From Mucilaginibacter flavus (lineage in GTDB: Bacteria; Bacteroidota; Bacteroidia; Sphingobacteriales; Sphingobacteriaceae), in the NCBI RefSeq assembly GCF_030409315.1, contig NZ_JAUFPS010000012.1, positions 357,820 to 421,819 on the forward strand: DNA of 64,000 nt, given 5' to 3'. The notes below the pieces were generated by a model that was given only the letters and a program-made list of their open reading frames with translations, searched no databases and was not told the DNA's origin. The stretch's first letter is position 1. Each line of letters opens with the position of its first letter. The translations under genes were made by a program, and so were the position numbers. This document shows positions 9,905-18,732 of this stretch, in pieces.

Positions 9905-9939
9905 CAAATATACAAAAAATGCGTCATATCTAAGATATG
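9905..9939 (-). promoter_or_regulatory. Candidate promoter and operator of the mannan operon
   Basis: The gap 9566-9999 between symporter and regulator has no gene. On the minus strand TATATTTG (plus-strand 9905-9912) fits the Bacteroidota -7 box TAnnTTTG. No -33 TTTG follows; instead a perfect palindrome CATATCT-A-AGATATG lies at 9925-9939, where the -33 box would be. That is the arrangement expected for an activator-dependent promoter, but the leader would be about 330 nt. The rest of the gap (9580-9690) is AT-rich GAATT-periodic sequence. Confidence 0.35.
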
Positions 9940-9999
9940 AACATCTGTAAACCAGGCACAAACCCAGCAACCTCATCATTTTCAAATTTTCAAATCGAC

Positions 10000-10878
10000 C
10001 TAAATAAACACCCTGTTCCCGGTATACGTTTCGCGGAAATCTTTGGGGATGCAGAGCTTTTTGCGTTTAAAGATGCGGTTAAAATTAGAGATATTGTTAA
10101 AACCGCATTTATAGGCGATCTCGGCCACGGTGGAAGTTGAATCGATGAGCATGCGGGAAGCATGGCCCAAACGAATCTCGTTAAGACTATCAATGAAGGT
10201 TTTACCTGTGCGTTTTTTAATAAAACGACTAAAAGAAGCCTCGGGCATATTGGCTATTTTGGCTACCTCGGCAAGGGATACCTGCTTGTTGTAGTTGGTG
10301 TTCATGTGCTCAAACACTTTTTCAATGCGGCGGCTGTTATAATAAAACTTATCGTTGGTAAAGCTGGGATCTGATAACATCTTCATATTGCGGGAGATAG
10401 ACAGATCATGCATGATCGACATCAGCTCCAGCACCGAATCGAACCCGCTCTTTTTATCGAGATTAAGGATACGCTCCTTAAGCACCTGGATAGTCTCCGG
10501 CGAAAATACAATACCACGCTGCGAACGCTCCAGCATGCTTTTCACAAAGCTTAACTGATTGCGTTTCAGAAACTTTTCATCAAACAAATCTTTATGAAAC
10601 TGTATGGTTACCTCCATAATATCCTCGCTTTGACATTGATGGGTAAACCAGGCGTGATACAAATTCGGACCGATTAGGGCAAGCTCCAGTTCCTCTATCA
10701 CTTCAATATGGCCGCCCACTACCCGTTTTGCTCCTTTAGCATTGATAATCAGGTTTAACTCGTACTCATCATGGTAATGCAGCGGAAAATCAAACTTCTT
10801 TTTATTCCTCGAAAAAATGGTAAAGCAGTCGCTTGGGGTTAGCGGCGTAATTTCGCGCATCACGTTATTGGTTGTCAT
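10000..10878 (-). CDS. AraC-family transcriptional regulator of the mannan operon
   Basis: The 292 aa comprise an N-terminal cupin-like sensor domain (DFPLHYHDEYELNLIIN, about 30-46) and a C-terminal double helix-turn-helix at about 190-285 (VSLAEVAKIANMPEASFSRF, then STVAEIAYKCGFNNISNFNR). The second HTH is a near-consensus AraC/XylS signature. It is encoded upstream of and in the same direction as the mannan genes, so control of the symporter promoter by mannobiose or mannosylglucose is a reasonable inference. Start chosen at the first Met; MREITPLTP six codons later is an alternative. Confidence 0.92.
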   Translation of the reverse strand: MTTNNVMREITPLTPSDCFTIFSRNKKKFDFPLHYHDEYELNLIINAKGAKRVVGGHIEVIEELELALIGPNLYHAWFTHQCQSEDIMEVTIQFHKDLFDEKFLKRNQLSFVKSMLERSQRGIVFSPETIQVLKERILNLDKKSGFDSVLELMSIMHDLSISRNMKMLSDPSFTNDKFYYNSRRIEKVFEHMNTNYNKQVSLAEVAKIANMPEASFSRFIKKRTGKTFIDSLNEIRLGHASRMLIDSTSTVAEIAYKCGFNNISNFNRIFKRKKLCIPKDFRETYTGNRVFI

Positions 10879-11369
10879 AAAACAGAAACAGGTTTAATGG
10901 GGATAAATGGTGATACGAATTTAACAAAACAATATCAACTATTCATCATTTTTGTAAGTTTTGAATTATATTTTGCAATAATCTCATCAATATAGATTCC
11001 ATTTTTGCCTCAAATAACGCTGTTTTTAGTATCCTCCTAAGCACCAAACAATCACCTTTTGATAACCTTTCGCATCCATCTAAGCACCTTTTACGCACCT
11101 TATATCTACTTAACGCGCTTTTAATTTTACATTTACTTTACCGGCAGGTATTTATAAAAACTTACGTTTGCAACCGCGAATAAAACTTAACTTTTAACCC
11201 AAAAGGTCAGCACTTAAAACCTGTCGCTAAACAATGGCATTATAATTGGCTTAAACAATTTTGTCATAAGGTTTTAACATTATGACCTATAAAACGCCCA
11301 TCGCAAACAAATACCGGCGGGCACTTGTACAGTAATCAACAATGATTAAAACATTACTATCATAAATTA
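10879..11369. other. Gene-free gap with a possible mlaE promoter
   Basis: About 490 bp between the divergent AraC and mlaE genes. No coding potential is seen. TACGTTTG at 11163-11170 (plus strand) matches the -7 box but has no convincing -33 partner and would leave a leader near 190 nt. Nothing repetitive is seen. Confidence 0.4.
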
Positions 11370-12179
11370 ATGGATACAGCAGCAAGCAGCACTCCGGCGG
11401 TACGCAAAAAAAAGTCGAAACTGTGGCAAACCATAACCGACTTTTTTGTAAGCCTGTATAATATCAACAAATTCATTCTGCGCTTTTTCAGGGAAGCCTT
11501 TATGCCCCCTTTTGAACTAAAGGAAGTGATGCGCCAGTGCTATGAGGTTGGCGTACGCTCGTTCACTCTTATTACGGTAACGGGTTTTATAGTGGGTTTG
11601 ATTTTCACCAAACAATCGCGGCCATCATTATCACAGTTCGGCGCTACTTCGTGGCTGCCATCATTGGTGTCTATCGCTATTATGCGGGCTTTGGCTCCAT
11701 TGGTTACAGCACTTATCGCATCGGGCAAAGTAGGTTCAAGCATTGGGGCCGAGCTTGGCTCCATGCGGGTTACCGAGCAGATAGACGCCATGGAAGTATC
11801 GGGTACCAAACCCTTTAAGTTTTTGGTGTGCACCCGGGTTCTGGCTACCACGCTTACCATCCCCATCCTATCTACCTATACAGGCTTCATCGCCATGTTT
11901 GGTGGTTACTTAAATGTAGCCCAAAACGAGGGCACCACCTGGAGCACCTTTATACAGGAGTTTTTTGATCCGCTTACGTATACCGATTTTGTGGCATCGC
12001 TCATTAAATCCATCATGTTTGGGTTTACTATTGGTATTGTGGGTTGCTACCAGGGTTATAATTCGGCAAAGGGTACCGAGGGTGTGGGCAAGGCGGCCAA
12101 TGGCGCGGTGGTTACGGCCATGTTCCTGGTGTTTATTGAGGAGGTTATTATTGTGCAGATTACCAGCTGGTTCCGTTAA
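11370..12179 (+). CDS. mlaE: MlaE-family ABC permease
   Basis: Inner-membrane permease of the Mla/MCE lipid transport complex. At 269 aa it has about 5 membrane segments and the family core GLIFTKQSRPSLSQFGATSW, then RALAPLVTALIASGKVGSSI, GAELGSMRVTEQIDAMEVSG and CTRVLATTLTIPIL. The N-terminal roughly 40 residues are polar and cytoplasmic, somewhat longer than in Proteobacteria. First gene of a three-gene operon with an ATPase (13-bp gap) and an MCE protein, the standard order in Bacteroidota. Likely maintains outer-membrane lipid asymmetry; direction of transport is not shown by the sequence. Confidence 0.93.
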   Translation: MDTAASSTPAVRKKKSKLWQTITDFFVSLYNINKFILRFFREAFMPPFELKEVMRQCYEVGVRSFTLITVTGFIVGLIFTKQSRPSLSQFGATSWLPSLVSIAIMRALAPLVTALIASGKVGSSIGAELGSMRVTEQIDAMEVSGTKPFKFLVCTRVLATTLTIPILSTYTGFIAMFGGYLNVAQNEGTTWSTFIQEFFDPLTYTDFVASLIKSIMFGFTIGIVGCYQGYNSAKGTEGVGKAANGAVVTAMFLVFIEEVIIVQITSWFR

Positions 12180-12191
12180 TTACGCATCACC

Positions 12192-12965
12192 ATGGAAAAG
12201 AAAATTGTAAAAGGCGACCATACTAACCCGGTTATCAGCATCAGGGGATTAAAAAAATCTTTTGAAGATTATCACGTGCTCCGCGGCATTGACCTCGACC
12301 TTTACCAGGGCGAAAACCTGGTGGTGCTTGGCAGGTCGGGCACGGGAAAATCAGTGTTGATCAAAATCATATCCGGCCTGTTAAAGGCCGATGAAGGAGA
12401 TGTAGAGGTACTTGGCAGCAACATAGCGCATATTACTGAAGAAGCGTTACAGGCCCTGCGCATCCGGATAGGCTTCTCGTTCCAGAACAGCGCCTTATAT
12501 GATAGTATGACAGTGCGCAAAAACCTGGAATTTCCGCTGGTACGCAACCGCAAGGGCATTACCCGTAAGGAAATTGATACCAATGTAGAAACCGTGCTTG
12601 ATGCCGTTGGCCTGTTGCAAACCATCAACCAAATGCCATCCGAGCTTTCGGGCGGGCAGCGTAAGCGGATCGGCATTGCCCGTACACTGATCCTGAACCC
12701 CGAAATTATGTTGTACGATGAGCCGACCGCAGGCCTGGACCCTATTACCTGTATTGAGATCAACGACCTGATTAACGAGGTGCAGGAACGCTTCAACACT
12801 TCATCCATCATCATTACGCACGATTTAACCTGCGCCAAACAAACCGGCGACCGTATTGCCATGATGCTCGACGGTCAGTTTCAGCGCACCGGCACTTTTG
12901 AGGAAGTTTTTGATACCAACGACAACCGGGTGAAGCCATTTTACGACTATAACTTTATCAAATAA
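12192..12965 (+). CDS. mlaF: ABC transporter ATPase, MlaF-type
   Basis: Cytoplasmic ATPase driving the MlaE/MlaD complex, 257 aa. Walker A is LGRSGTGKS (about 43-51), Q-loop FSFQNSALYDSMTV (the MlaF-like NSALYDSMTV form), signature LSGGQRKRIGIART, Walker B IMLYDEPTAGLDP and H-loop IITHDL. The short C-terminal tail FDTNDNRVKPFYDYNF lies where Proteobacterial MlaF has the extension that contacts its partners. Gaps of 12 bp to mlaE and 27 bp to mlaD support one transcript. Confidence 0.94.
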   Translation: MEKKIVKGDHTNPVISIRGLKKSFEDYHVLRGIDLDLYQGENLVVLGRSGTGKSVLIKIISGLLKADEGDVEVLGSNIAHITEEALQALRIRIGFSFQNSALYDSMTVRKNLEFPLVRNRKGITRKEIDTNVETVLDAVGLLQTINQMPSELSGGQRKRIGIARTLILNPEIMLYDEPTAGLDPITCIEINDLINEVQERFNTSSIIITHDLTCAKQTGDRIAMMLDGQFQRTGTFEEVFDTNDNRVKPFYDYNFIK

Positions 12966-12992
12966 ATACAAAAAGACATTACAACCATTATC

Positions 12993-13988
12993 ATGGACGC
13001 GACAGAAAATAAAAAAGCAATCATAGTAGGCCTGTTTTTGGGGCTGGGGCTTATATTGTTCATCCTGGGCATATTTACGCTTGGCGGGCAACAAAAGGCC
13101 TTTGTTAAAAACATCAAGCTCAGTTCGGTATTCAGCGATGTGGCCGGCTTAAAAAAGGGCAACAACGTTTGGTTTTCGGGCGTAAAGGTGGGTACCATCA
13201 GCGCGGTACGGTTTACCGGCCCATCGCAGGTGCAGGTTTTTATGAGTATTGACCAGGCTACCCAGCAATTTATACACCGCAACGCCCAGGCCAAGATCAG
13301 TAGCGACGGGTTGATAGGTAATAAAATTATTGTGATAGATGGCGGCAGTCCGCAGGCGCCCGAAGTGCAGGATGGCGATGTATTGCAAGCCGAGAAACTG
13401 CTATCAACCGATGACATGCTGAAAACCCTGCAGGAAAACAACCAAAACCTGCTTGCCGTAACCAGCGACTTTAAAACGCTGAGTCACCAGATATTGCAAG
13501 GCAAAGGAACCATCGGCGCGTTGATGGCCGATAATACCATGGCCCTGCAATTGCGCGCCGCCATGAAAAACCTGCAAACCGCCACCCAAAGCGCGGCACT
13601 AATGGCCGATCAGCTAAATAGATTTAGCAATAAGCTAAACACCAAAGGAGGTTTAGCAGATAACCTGCTTACCGATACCGCAACGTTTAACCGCATCCGC
13701 CAGGCCGCAAACCAATTGCAGGCCGCGGCTACCAACGCCTCTACCCTTACCAATAACCTCAACAAAGCCAGCGAAAAATTAAACCGTACTGATAACGCCA
13801 TAGGTGTACTCCTTAACGACCCCAAAGGGGCCGTACAAGTACAAACCACCCTCAACAACCTGCAACAAAGCTCCATCAAACTAAACGACGACCTGGAAGC
13901 CGCCCAACACAACTTTTTCCTGAAAGGCTTTTTTAAGGATAAAGCGAAAAAGGCCAAGGAGGATAGTTTGAAGAAGGTGGGGCAGTAA
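12993..13988 (+). CDS. mlaD: MlaD-family MCE-domain protein
   Basis: Substrate-binding subunit anchored in the inner membrane, 331 aa. One N-terminal membrane helix (residues about 9-31, IVGLFLGLGLILFILGIFTL) is followed by an MCE domain at about 38-115 (VFSDVAGLKKGNNVWFSGVK, then AKISSDGLIGNKIIVIDGG). The C-terminal half is a long Asn/Gln/Ala-rich helical region likely forming a coiled coil or barrel extension, longer than in E. coli MlaD (about 180 aa) and typical of Bacteroidota MCE proteins. Confidence 0.92.
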   Translation: MDATENKKAIIVGLFLGLGLILFILGIFTLGGQQKAFVKNIKLSSVFSDVAGLKKGNNVWFSGVKVGTISAVRFTGPSQVQVFMSIDQATQQFIHRNAQAKISSDGLIGNKIIVIDGGSPQAPEVQDGDVLQAEKLLSTDDMLKTLQENNQNLLAVTSDFKTLSHQILQGKGTIGALMADNTMALQLRAAMKNLQTATQSAALMADQLNRFSNKLNTKGGLADNLLTDTATFNRIRQAANQLQAAATNASTLTNNLNKASEKLNRTDNAIGVLLNDPKGAVQVQTTLNNLQQSSIKLNDDLEAAQHNFFLKGFFKDKAKKAKEDSLKKVGQ

Positions 13989-13997
13989 GTCCCCTCT

Positions 13998-14022
13998 AAA
14001 TCTCCCCCGGAAGGGGAGATTT
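13998..14022 (+). terminator. Hairpin after mlaEFD (family C palindrome)
   Basis: AAATCTCCCC and GGGGAGATTT form perfect 10-bp arms around five bases, starting 9 bp after the mlaD stop and ending in TTTTC. It is also a family C repeat (preceded by CCCCTCT), so a repeat appears to serve as terminator. Confidence 0.6.
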
Positions 14023-14037
14023 TCAATATTGCGGCCC

Positions 14038-14513
14038 GCACGTTGTTGGTGTTGTCACCAACAATTGTTTTCCGGCACTATCGTCGATAACAATACTGCC
14101 GATTGTTTCATATTATCACTTCCCTTTGCACGATGCTGTTAGGTTAAGCAACGGCATTCAACATATCGAACCAGCTGTTGGTGACAACACCAACAGCGTG
14201 CGGTGTGGACTGGTTTTGTAATTGTTATACGCCCGTTGTTAGTGTAAAAACTAAGAGTGATATAGCCATAGGAATTCCAATACGAAAGCACGATATTGGC
14301 TAAATGGCGCTTATTAATTTCGACTATCATCCTCAATTTTTCACCGCGACTATACCCGCACGTTGTTGGTTTTGTCACCAACAACTCGTTTATGGCGCTA
14401 TTGTCGTTAAAAATAATGTCGCTTTCTCCATACACCTCACTCAATCCCGAATTTTAAAGTAAAACGACAACATCCAACAACACGACCCTGCTGTTGGTGA
14501 CAACACCAACAGC
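14038..14513. repeat. REP-A palindromes upstream of the REP-associated transposase
   Basis: Four copies of a palindrome with 10-bp arms (GCTGTTGGTG / CACCAACAGC, loop ACAA, or GTTGTTGGTG variants) occur in alternating orientation: about 14041-14064 and 14362-14385 in one direction, 14174-14197 and 14490-14513 in the other. Each is flanked at the foot by GTGCGG/CCGCAC, and further out by an ACAACATCCAACA-like segment or by a TCGTTTATGGCGCTATTGTCG-like segment. This is the layout of paired REP units (BIME-like). Confidence 0.85.
14304..14462 (+). pseudogene. Truncated duplicate of the REP-associated transposase 5' end
   Basis: Bases 14247-14355 repeat 14524-14632 over 109 bp with only three mismatches. 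The duplicated block holds the region upstream of the transposase gene plus its first codons. Here an ATG at 14304 encodes MALINFDYHPQFFTATI, identical to the intact protein, then runs straight into a REP-A palindrome and reaches a stop at 14460-14462. It is best read as a deletion remnant of a second transposase copy. If the upstream block carries a promoter, it would express a short peptide. Confidence 0.85.
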
Positions 14514-14580
14514 GTGCGGTATGAAAACCAAGAGTGATATAGCCATAGGAATTCCAATGCGAAAGCACGATATTGGCTAA

Positions 14581-15108
14581 ATGGCACTTATTAATTTCGA
14601 CTATCATCCTCAATTTTTCACCGCGACTATACTTGAATGGAAACACCTTTTAAAAGACGATGAGTTTAAAGATGTCATTATTCAAAGTTTAAAATTCCTC
14701 TCTGATGAAGGCTGTATAGTGGTTTACGCTTTTGTGATTATGCCCAACCATTTCCACCTAATATGGCAAATACAGGATGGATACAAGCGTGAATCTGTTC
14801 AACAACGATTGATGAAATTCACTGCCCAGCAAATGAAATTCAGATTGCTTGATTCTAAAAACCCATGGTTCGACGCATTCAGGGTAAATGCTAAAGACAG
14901 GCAGTACCAGTTTTGGGAACGCAATTCATTGAGTGTTGATTTGTGGAGTCCGAAAGTTTTTATGCAGAAGTTGGATTATATTCACAACAACCCGCTACAG
15001 CCCAAATGGAATTTGGCGGCATTACCTGAAGATTATAAATATTCGTCGGCCCGGTTTTATATCACAGGCGAAGATGAATTTGGATTTTTACGACATCATA
15101 TGGGATGA
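14581..15108 (+). CDS. REP-associated tyrosine transposase (RAYT, HUH/Y1)
   Basis: Single-strand DNA transposase of the Y1 family, 175 aa. The HUH pair is in IMPNHFHLIW (about 57-66), and the catalytic Tyr is in KLDYIHNNPLQPKW (about 137-150), the form typical of RAYT proteins rather than of IS200/IS605. Residues WERNSLSVDLWSPKVFMQ precede the active helix. It is flanked on both sides by REP-A palindromes (upstream 14038-14513, downstream 15115-15442), as expected for a REPtron. No second ORF (tnpB) is present. All key residues are kept, so it may be active. Confidence 0.9.
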   Translation: MALINFDYHPQFFTATILEWKHLLKDDEFKDVIIQSLKFLSDEGCIVVYAFVIMPNHFHLIWQIQDGYKRESVQQRLMKFTAQQMKFRLLDSKNPWFDAFRVNAKDRQYQFWERNSLSVDLWSPKVFMQKLDYIHNNPLQPKWNLAALPEDYKYSSARFYITGEDEFGFLRHHMG

Positions 15109-15114
15109 AGAAAA

Positions 15115-15442
15115 GTTGTTGGTGACAACACCAACAACGGGCGGTGAACGCCGACAAAGGGCGAATTTTAAGATAAAGAGACAACATCCAACAACACGAA
15201 TGTGCTATTGTTGACAACCAACAGCCCCGCACGTTGTTGGTGTTGTCACCGACAACTCGTTTACGGCGCTATCGTCGTCAAACAGCAATGCTACCATTTT
15301 AGCGAACAAGGTCTTCTCCCCAATGCTTTTATGTAAAGGAACAACATCCAACAGTGCGAATCAGCTGTTGGTGACAACACCAACAGCGTGCTAGATCAAC
15401 ACCCAACAATATGAATCTGCTATTGGTGACAACACCAAAAGC
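15115..15442. repeat. REP-A palindromes downstream of the transposase
   Basis: The gap 15109-15537 holds REP-A copies at 15115-15138, 15233-15256, 15364-15387 and 15419-15442 plus a degenerate one near 15203-15225. The first begins 6 bp after the transposase stop. The conserved outer segment ACAACATCCAACA recurs at about 15182 and 15341. Loop ACAA and foot GTGC are kept in most copies. No gene is seen. Confidence 0.85.
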
Positions 15443-15537
15443 GTGCTGGCGTTGAAGTTTATGCAAATCGGTATCGGACAATGAACTAACACCCTTCGGC
15501 GTTCGAGATTCATTATTCGATATTATTTCCAGATTCT

Positions 15538-17049
15538 TTACTCCCCTTTATTCACCAAATTAAACTCCTTAAACTCTGCATACTCGTCCGCCGGGCCTTT
15601 GTAAAATAAGCCTACCCGTTGTGGCCTGTCCCATTGTGGCAAAAAGCTAATATCAATGACTTTACTGGTAGCCAACTCAGTCCACTTACCCTGGTTTTGG
15701 CTATAGTAAACTTTGCAGGTTTTATCGGGCTGCATGGTTATTTTAAGCAGAACGGGAGTACCGGCTTTTATCGCCGCAGAATCAATTACGTTAAACGCAC
15801 CGTCTTGAATCATCCAGAATTTCACCTCGTTACCCGCAACACCTATGCCCAGTGCGGCTTTTGCCGTACCGTAAAATGACAGCCCTTTTAAAGCGGCATT
15901 GTGGTTAGTTACGGTGGTGGTTACAGCAAAATTATCAGATACCGGGCGTACACCATAAATAACTCCTTCGTTATTGTTATCTAACATAGTACCTGATAGC
16001 TGCAGCTTGCCATTACCTTGTTTTACCCTCGGCACAGCACTATGAAAATCATATTGCCAGTACAAGGCGGGCTTGTTAGCGGTAAAGGTGTCGTGAATAT
16101 CGGGCAGCGTTGTTGGGTTGGGTAGGGCTTTCATTACAGGCCAGCCGTTTTTGCCTGTAAAACTTAACGAGGCCAACATGCCTTCCCTGCCCGTAAGCGT
16201 CTCGCTGCGTTCGTTATAAGCATGGCATAGGTAAGTATATTTACCTGCTCCCGTTTGTACAAAAGTGCCGTGGCCGCTGCATTTCCAACCAGGGGCCGGT
16301 TGCAGTACCTCATCGCTCTCCAACTTTTCGTACGGACCAGCAAAACTGGTAGCCCGGGCTACTTTTACGTGGTAACTGCAGCCAACACCACAACACCCGC
16401 CTGCCGAGTAAAACAGGTAGATGTATTTGCCGTTTTTAAGAAAGCTTTCACCTTCTAGGCCCTGCCCTTTATCGTCTTTAAGCAGCGAAATCACATCATC
16501 GCCAACGGTTTTAAGACCATCTGCCGATAGTTTTTTGGCCAGCAATTCAATGGGGCGTTTATCCAGTCCGTATGCTTTGAACGTGATGTACAGCTGCCCG
16601 TTATCGTTGTAAATAAATCCGTCTATCGCTTCCTTACCGTAAGCTACAATCACGCCGTGGTCTGTAAAACCATGGTCGGGATATTTGGAGGTGGCTACGC
16701 CAATACACGATATATTATCGGCCTTGCGGCGGGCAGTGTAATAAATATAGTAAGTATTGTTGATGTGGTAATACTCCGGTGCCCAGAATGATCCGGCTGT
16801 CCAATCAGGAGCTTTATCAAACACGTAACCAACCTGTTTCCATTGCTTTAAATTGGCAGAGTGATAAATAGGATAATGTGGCGCCCACTCTGAAGAAGTA
16901 CCGGCAGCATAATACCCTGTGGGGGTATGAATAATGGTAGGATCGGGAAAATCGCCGGGGATTGCCGTGGTTTTGGTTTGGGCCGCGGCTATCGTGCACA
17001 GGCCTATGCAAAACAGGCAAGCGATTATTTTATTGGTTATGGTTTTCAT
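15538..17049 (-). CDS. GH43-type glycoside hydrolase with C-terminal jelly-roll domain
   Basis: Secreted enzyme (signal peptide ending IAAA/Q at about 23) of 503 aa. The five-bladed propeller covers about 30-310, with the GH43 carboxylates in PGDFPDPT, AIDGFIYND and GLEGESFLK. A Cys-rich loop CCGVGC lies near 220. Residues about 330-500 form a concanavalin-like sandwich of the DUF1349 type. Likely arabinan/xylan or galactan side-chain activity; substrate cannot be told from the sequence. It stands alone and is not obviously part of the mannan operon. Confidence 0.88.
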   Translation of the reverse strand: MKTITNKIIACLFCIGLCTIAAAQTKTTAIPGDFPDPTIIHTPTGYYAAGTSSEWAPHYPIYHSANLKQWKQVGYVFDKAPDWTAGSFWAPEYYHINNTYYIYYTARRKADNISCIGVATSKYPDHGFTDHGVIVAYGKEAIDGFIYNDNGQLYITFKAYGLDKRPIELLAKKLSADGLKTVGDDVISLLKDDKGQGLEGESFLKNGKYIYLFYSAGGCCGVGCSYHVKVARATSFAGPYEKLESDEVLQPAPGWKCSGHGTFVQTGAGKYTYLCHAYNERSETLTGREGMLASLSFTGKNGWPVMKALPNPTTLPDIHDTFTANKPALYWQYDFHSAVPRVKQGNGKLQLSGTMLDNNNEGVIYGVRPVSDNFAVTTTVTNHNAALKGLSFYGTAKAALGIGVAGNEVKFWMIQDGAFNVIDSAAIKAGTPVLLKITMQPDKTCKVYYSQNQGKWTELATSKVIDISFLPQWDRPQRVGLFYKGPADEYAEFKEFNLVNKGE

Positions 17050-17152
17050 ATGGTTAATATGTTATGCTATAAATTTATGATCACAAGTTAATGCTGAGCT
17101 GTGAAATCCGCAGACTGTGAAAGTGATTATGACAATTACTTTTAATTCCAAC

Positions 17153-17244
17153 GTCATGCCGAACTTGTTTCGGCACCCCACTTGCTAAGTATACTTCATG
17201 CGGGTTACCTGTCCTGTGGGGTCCCGAAACAAGTTCGGGATGAC
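17153..17244. repeat. 92-bp long-hairpin element (GTCATGCCGAAC type)
   Basis: Arms 17153-17181 and 17216-17244 match at 27 of 29 positions as an inverted repeat, beginning GTCATGCCGAACTTGTTTCG. The loop has TTGCTAAGTATACTTC. It belongs to the GTCA...TGAC hairpin class, and an interrupted copy is found around 42318-42650. It lies between GH43 and the acyltransferase. Confidence 0.85.
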
Positions 17245-17272
17245 TTTATAGTACATTAGTTCAATAGTTTCT

Positions 17273-18394
17273 TTATTCCTCCCCTACTATGCTCACTTCC
17301 TTCGTCACTACCTGCTTATTCCTCGCGCTAAGATACCTCCGTACGGGCACATCTATCAATCGCATCACCAGGTAAGCAAAGGCAATTAATAAAACTACGC
17401 CTATACACATAATGATAATCAGCTGGTGAGTATCCGGCTTTTTTGAATCCATGTAGCTCATCAATATCCATAAAAAGGGATAGTGGATCATGTAAAGCGG
17501 ATAAGATATATCGCCTAAAAACTTGCAGATGCCTTGCAGCTTTTGCCCTACCTGCGCGCCTGCTCCCATGGCTATTAAAAACGGGAAGTAAAATATGGCA
17601 ATCGTAGGATCGATAAACGGGTTAGTTTTCTCAGAAAATGGAATTAAAAAAATAACAAACAGCAAAGCACCCACACCCAAAAATCCCAATTTTGATTTGA
17701 TAATAAAGTTATAACGGTAAACCAATATCCCCGCTAAAAACGAGTATAAAACACGGAAGCCACCACCCGCCACATTATCGCCTCCCCAGCCAACGCCTAA
17801 AAAGCCGGCTTTCGCGGTTTCGTAATAAAGGCCGGCCGCGCCAATTACCATGAGTGCCCATATGAACTTTTTGGGTAGCCTGATGAGCACAAAAGCGTAA
17901 AATATATTGGCCAGATATTCCCAGGCCAGCGACCATGTTGGCGGGTTAAGATGAAAAAGGTTAAAATACCTTTCATGCACCGTTGGGTACGGAATTAACA
18001 GGCAGGAGCTTAAAAACATCAGCAAAATTTTACCGGCTCCGTAAACCTTGTAAAGACTGCTGTACGGATCAAACACAAAAGCTAACAAACCTATCACCGC
18101 GCCAACCAAAACCATGGGGTGCAGGCGAATAAGGCGTGCTTTAAAGAACTGCAGCTTGCCAATACTTTCCAGCTTAGTATCATAAGCATAGGCGATTACA
18201 AAGCCCGATAAACAGAAAAAGAAATCGACAGAGAGATAAGCATGTGCTATAAAACTATCGGGATATTTGGGAACTATAAATTCCATAAAATGGAAAATAA
18301 CTACAGATACGGCGGCGATTCCCCTGAGGCCATCTAAAATTTGAAAATGTGGTTTACTTTTTAAAAGAACAGAACTTGAATTTGCAGCAGGCAT
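17273..18394 (-). CDS. Acyltransferase 3 family membrane protein
   Basis: Integral membrane O-acyltransferase (OafA/NodX type) of 373 aa with about 10 membrane helices. The family start LDGLRGIAAVSVVIFHF with its His is at about 20-36, followed by YLSVDFFFCLSGFVIAYAY. It ends with a short basic cytoplasmic tail. It probably acetylates a surface polysaccharide or lipid; the acceptor is unknown. Compact, without the SGNH domain of OafA. A second protein of the family is encoded at 35079-36236. Confidence 0.9.
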   Translation of the reverse strand: MPAANSSSVLLKSKPHFQILDGLRGIAAVSVVIFHFMEFIVPKYPDSFIAHAYLSVDFFFCLSGFVIAYAYDTKLESIGKLQFFKARLIRLHPMVLVGAVIGLLAFVFDPYSSLYKVYGAGKILLMFLSSCLLIPYPTVHERYFNLFHLNPPTWSLAWEYLANIFYAFVLIRLPKKFIWALMVIGAAGLYYETAKAGFLGVGWGGDNVAGGGFRVLYSFLAGILVYRYNFIIKSKLGFLGVGALLFVIFLIPFSEKTNPFIDPTIAIFYFPFLIAMGAGAQVGQKLQGICKFLGDISYPLYMIHYPFLWILMSYMDSKKPDTHQLIIIMCIGVVLLIAFAYLVMRLIDVPVRRYLSARNKQVVTKEVSIVGEE

Positions 18395-18732
18395 TGATGT
18401 TTATTAAACGTGGTTTATAATAGTTTTCAAAGAAACGTTATTAACCTTAGCGCAAATAGCCGCAATGAATCAATTTTTCTACGTTTTGTATCAATTGAGT
18501 GATAATGGCGCAGGTTACTAAAACCCAATAATGCCAAACCATAAACAGGATATTTGGGGGAGTCTTCAAAACAACACCGTCAACGCGAAGCAATGGGCAG
18601 CAGTCACACGTAAACTGTAACATTCGCGTTACAAATCAAGCTATTGTACATTAGAAAACCTTGCCCATTGTGCTATATACCGCAAAAACATACCTTTATG
18701 AGCATTCTTTAAAGGAGTGTTTCCCTGGTTCT
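18395..18732. other. Gene-free gap before the sensor kinase
   Basis: About 340 bp between divergent genes. I see no repeat, no RNA and no convincing promoter pair. An in-frame ATG-like extension of the kinase ORF (to 18661) is not favoured because it breaks the first membrane helix context. Confidence 0.5.
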
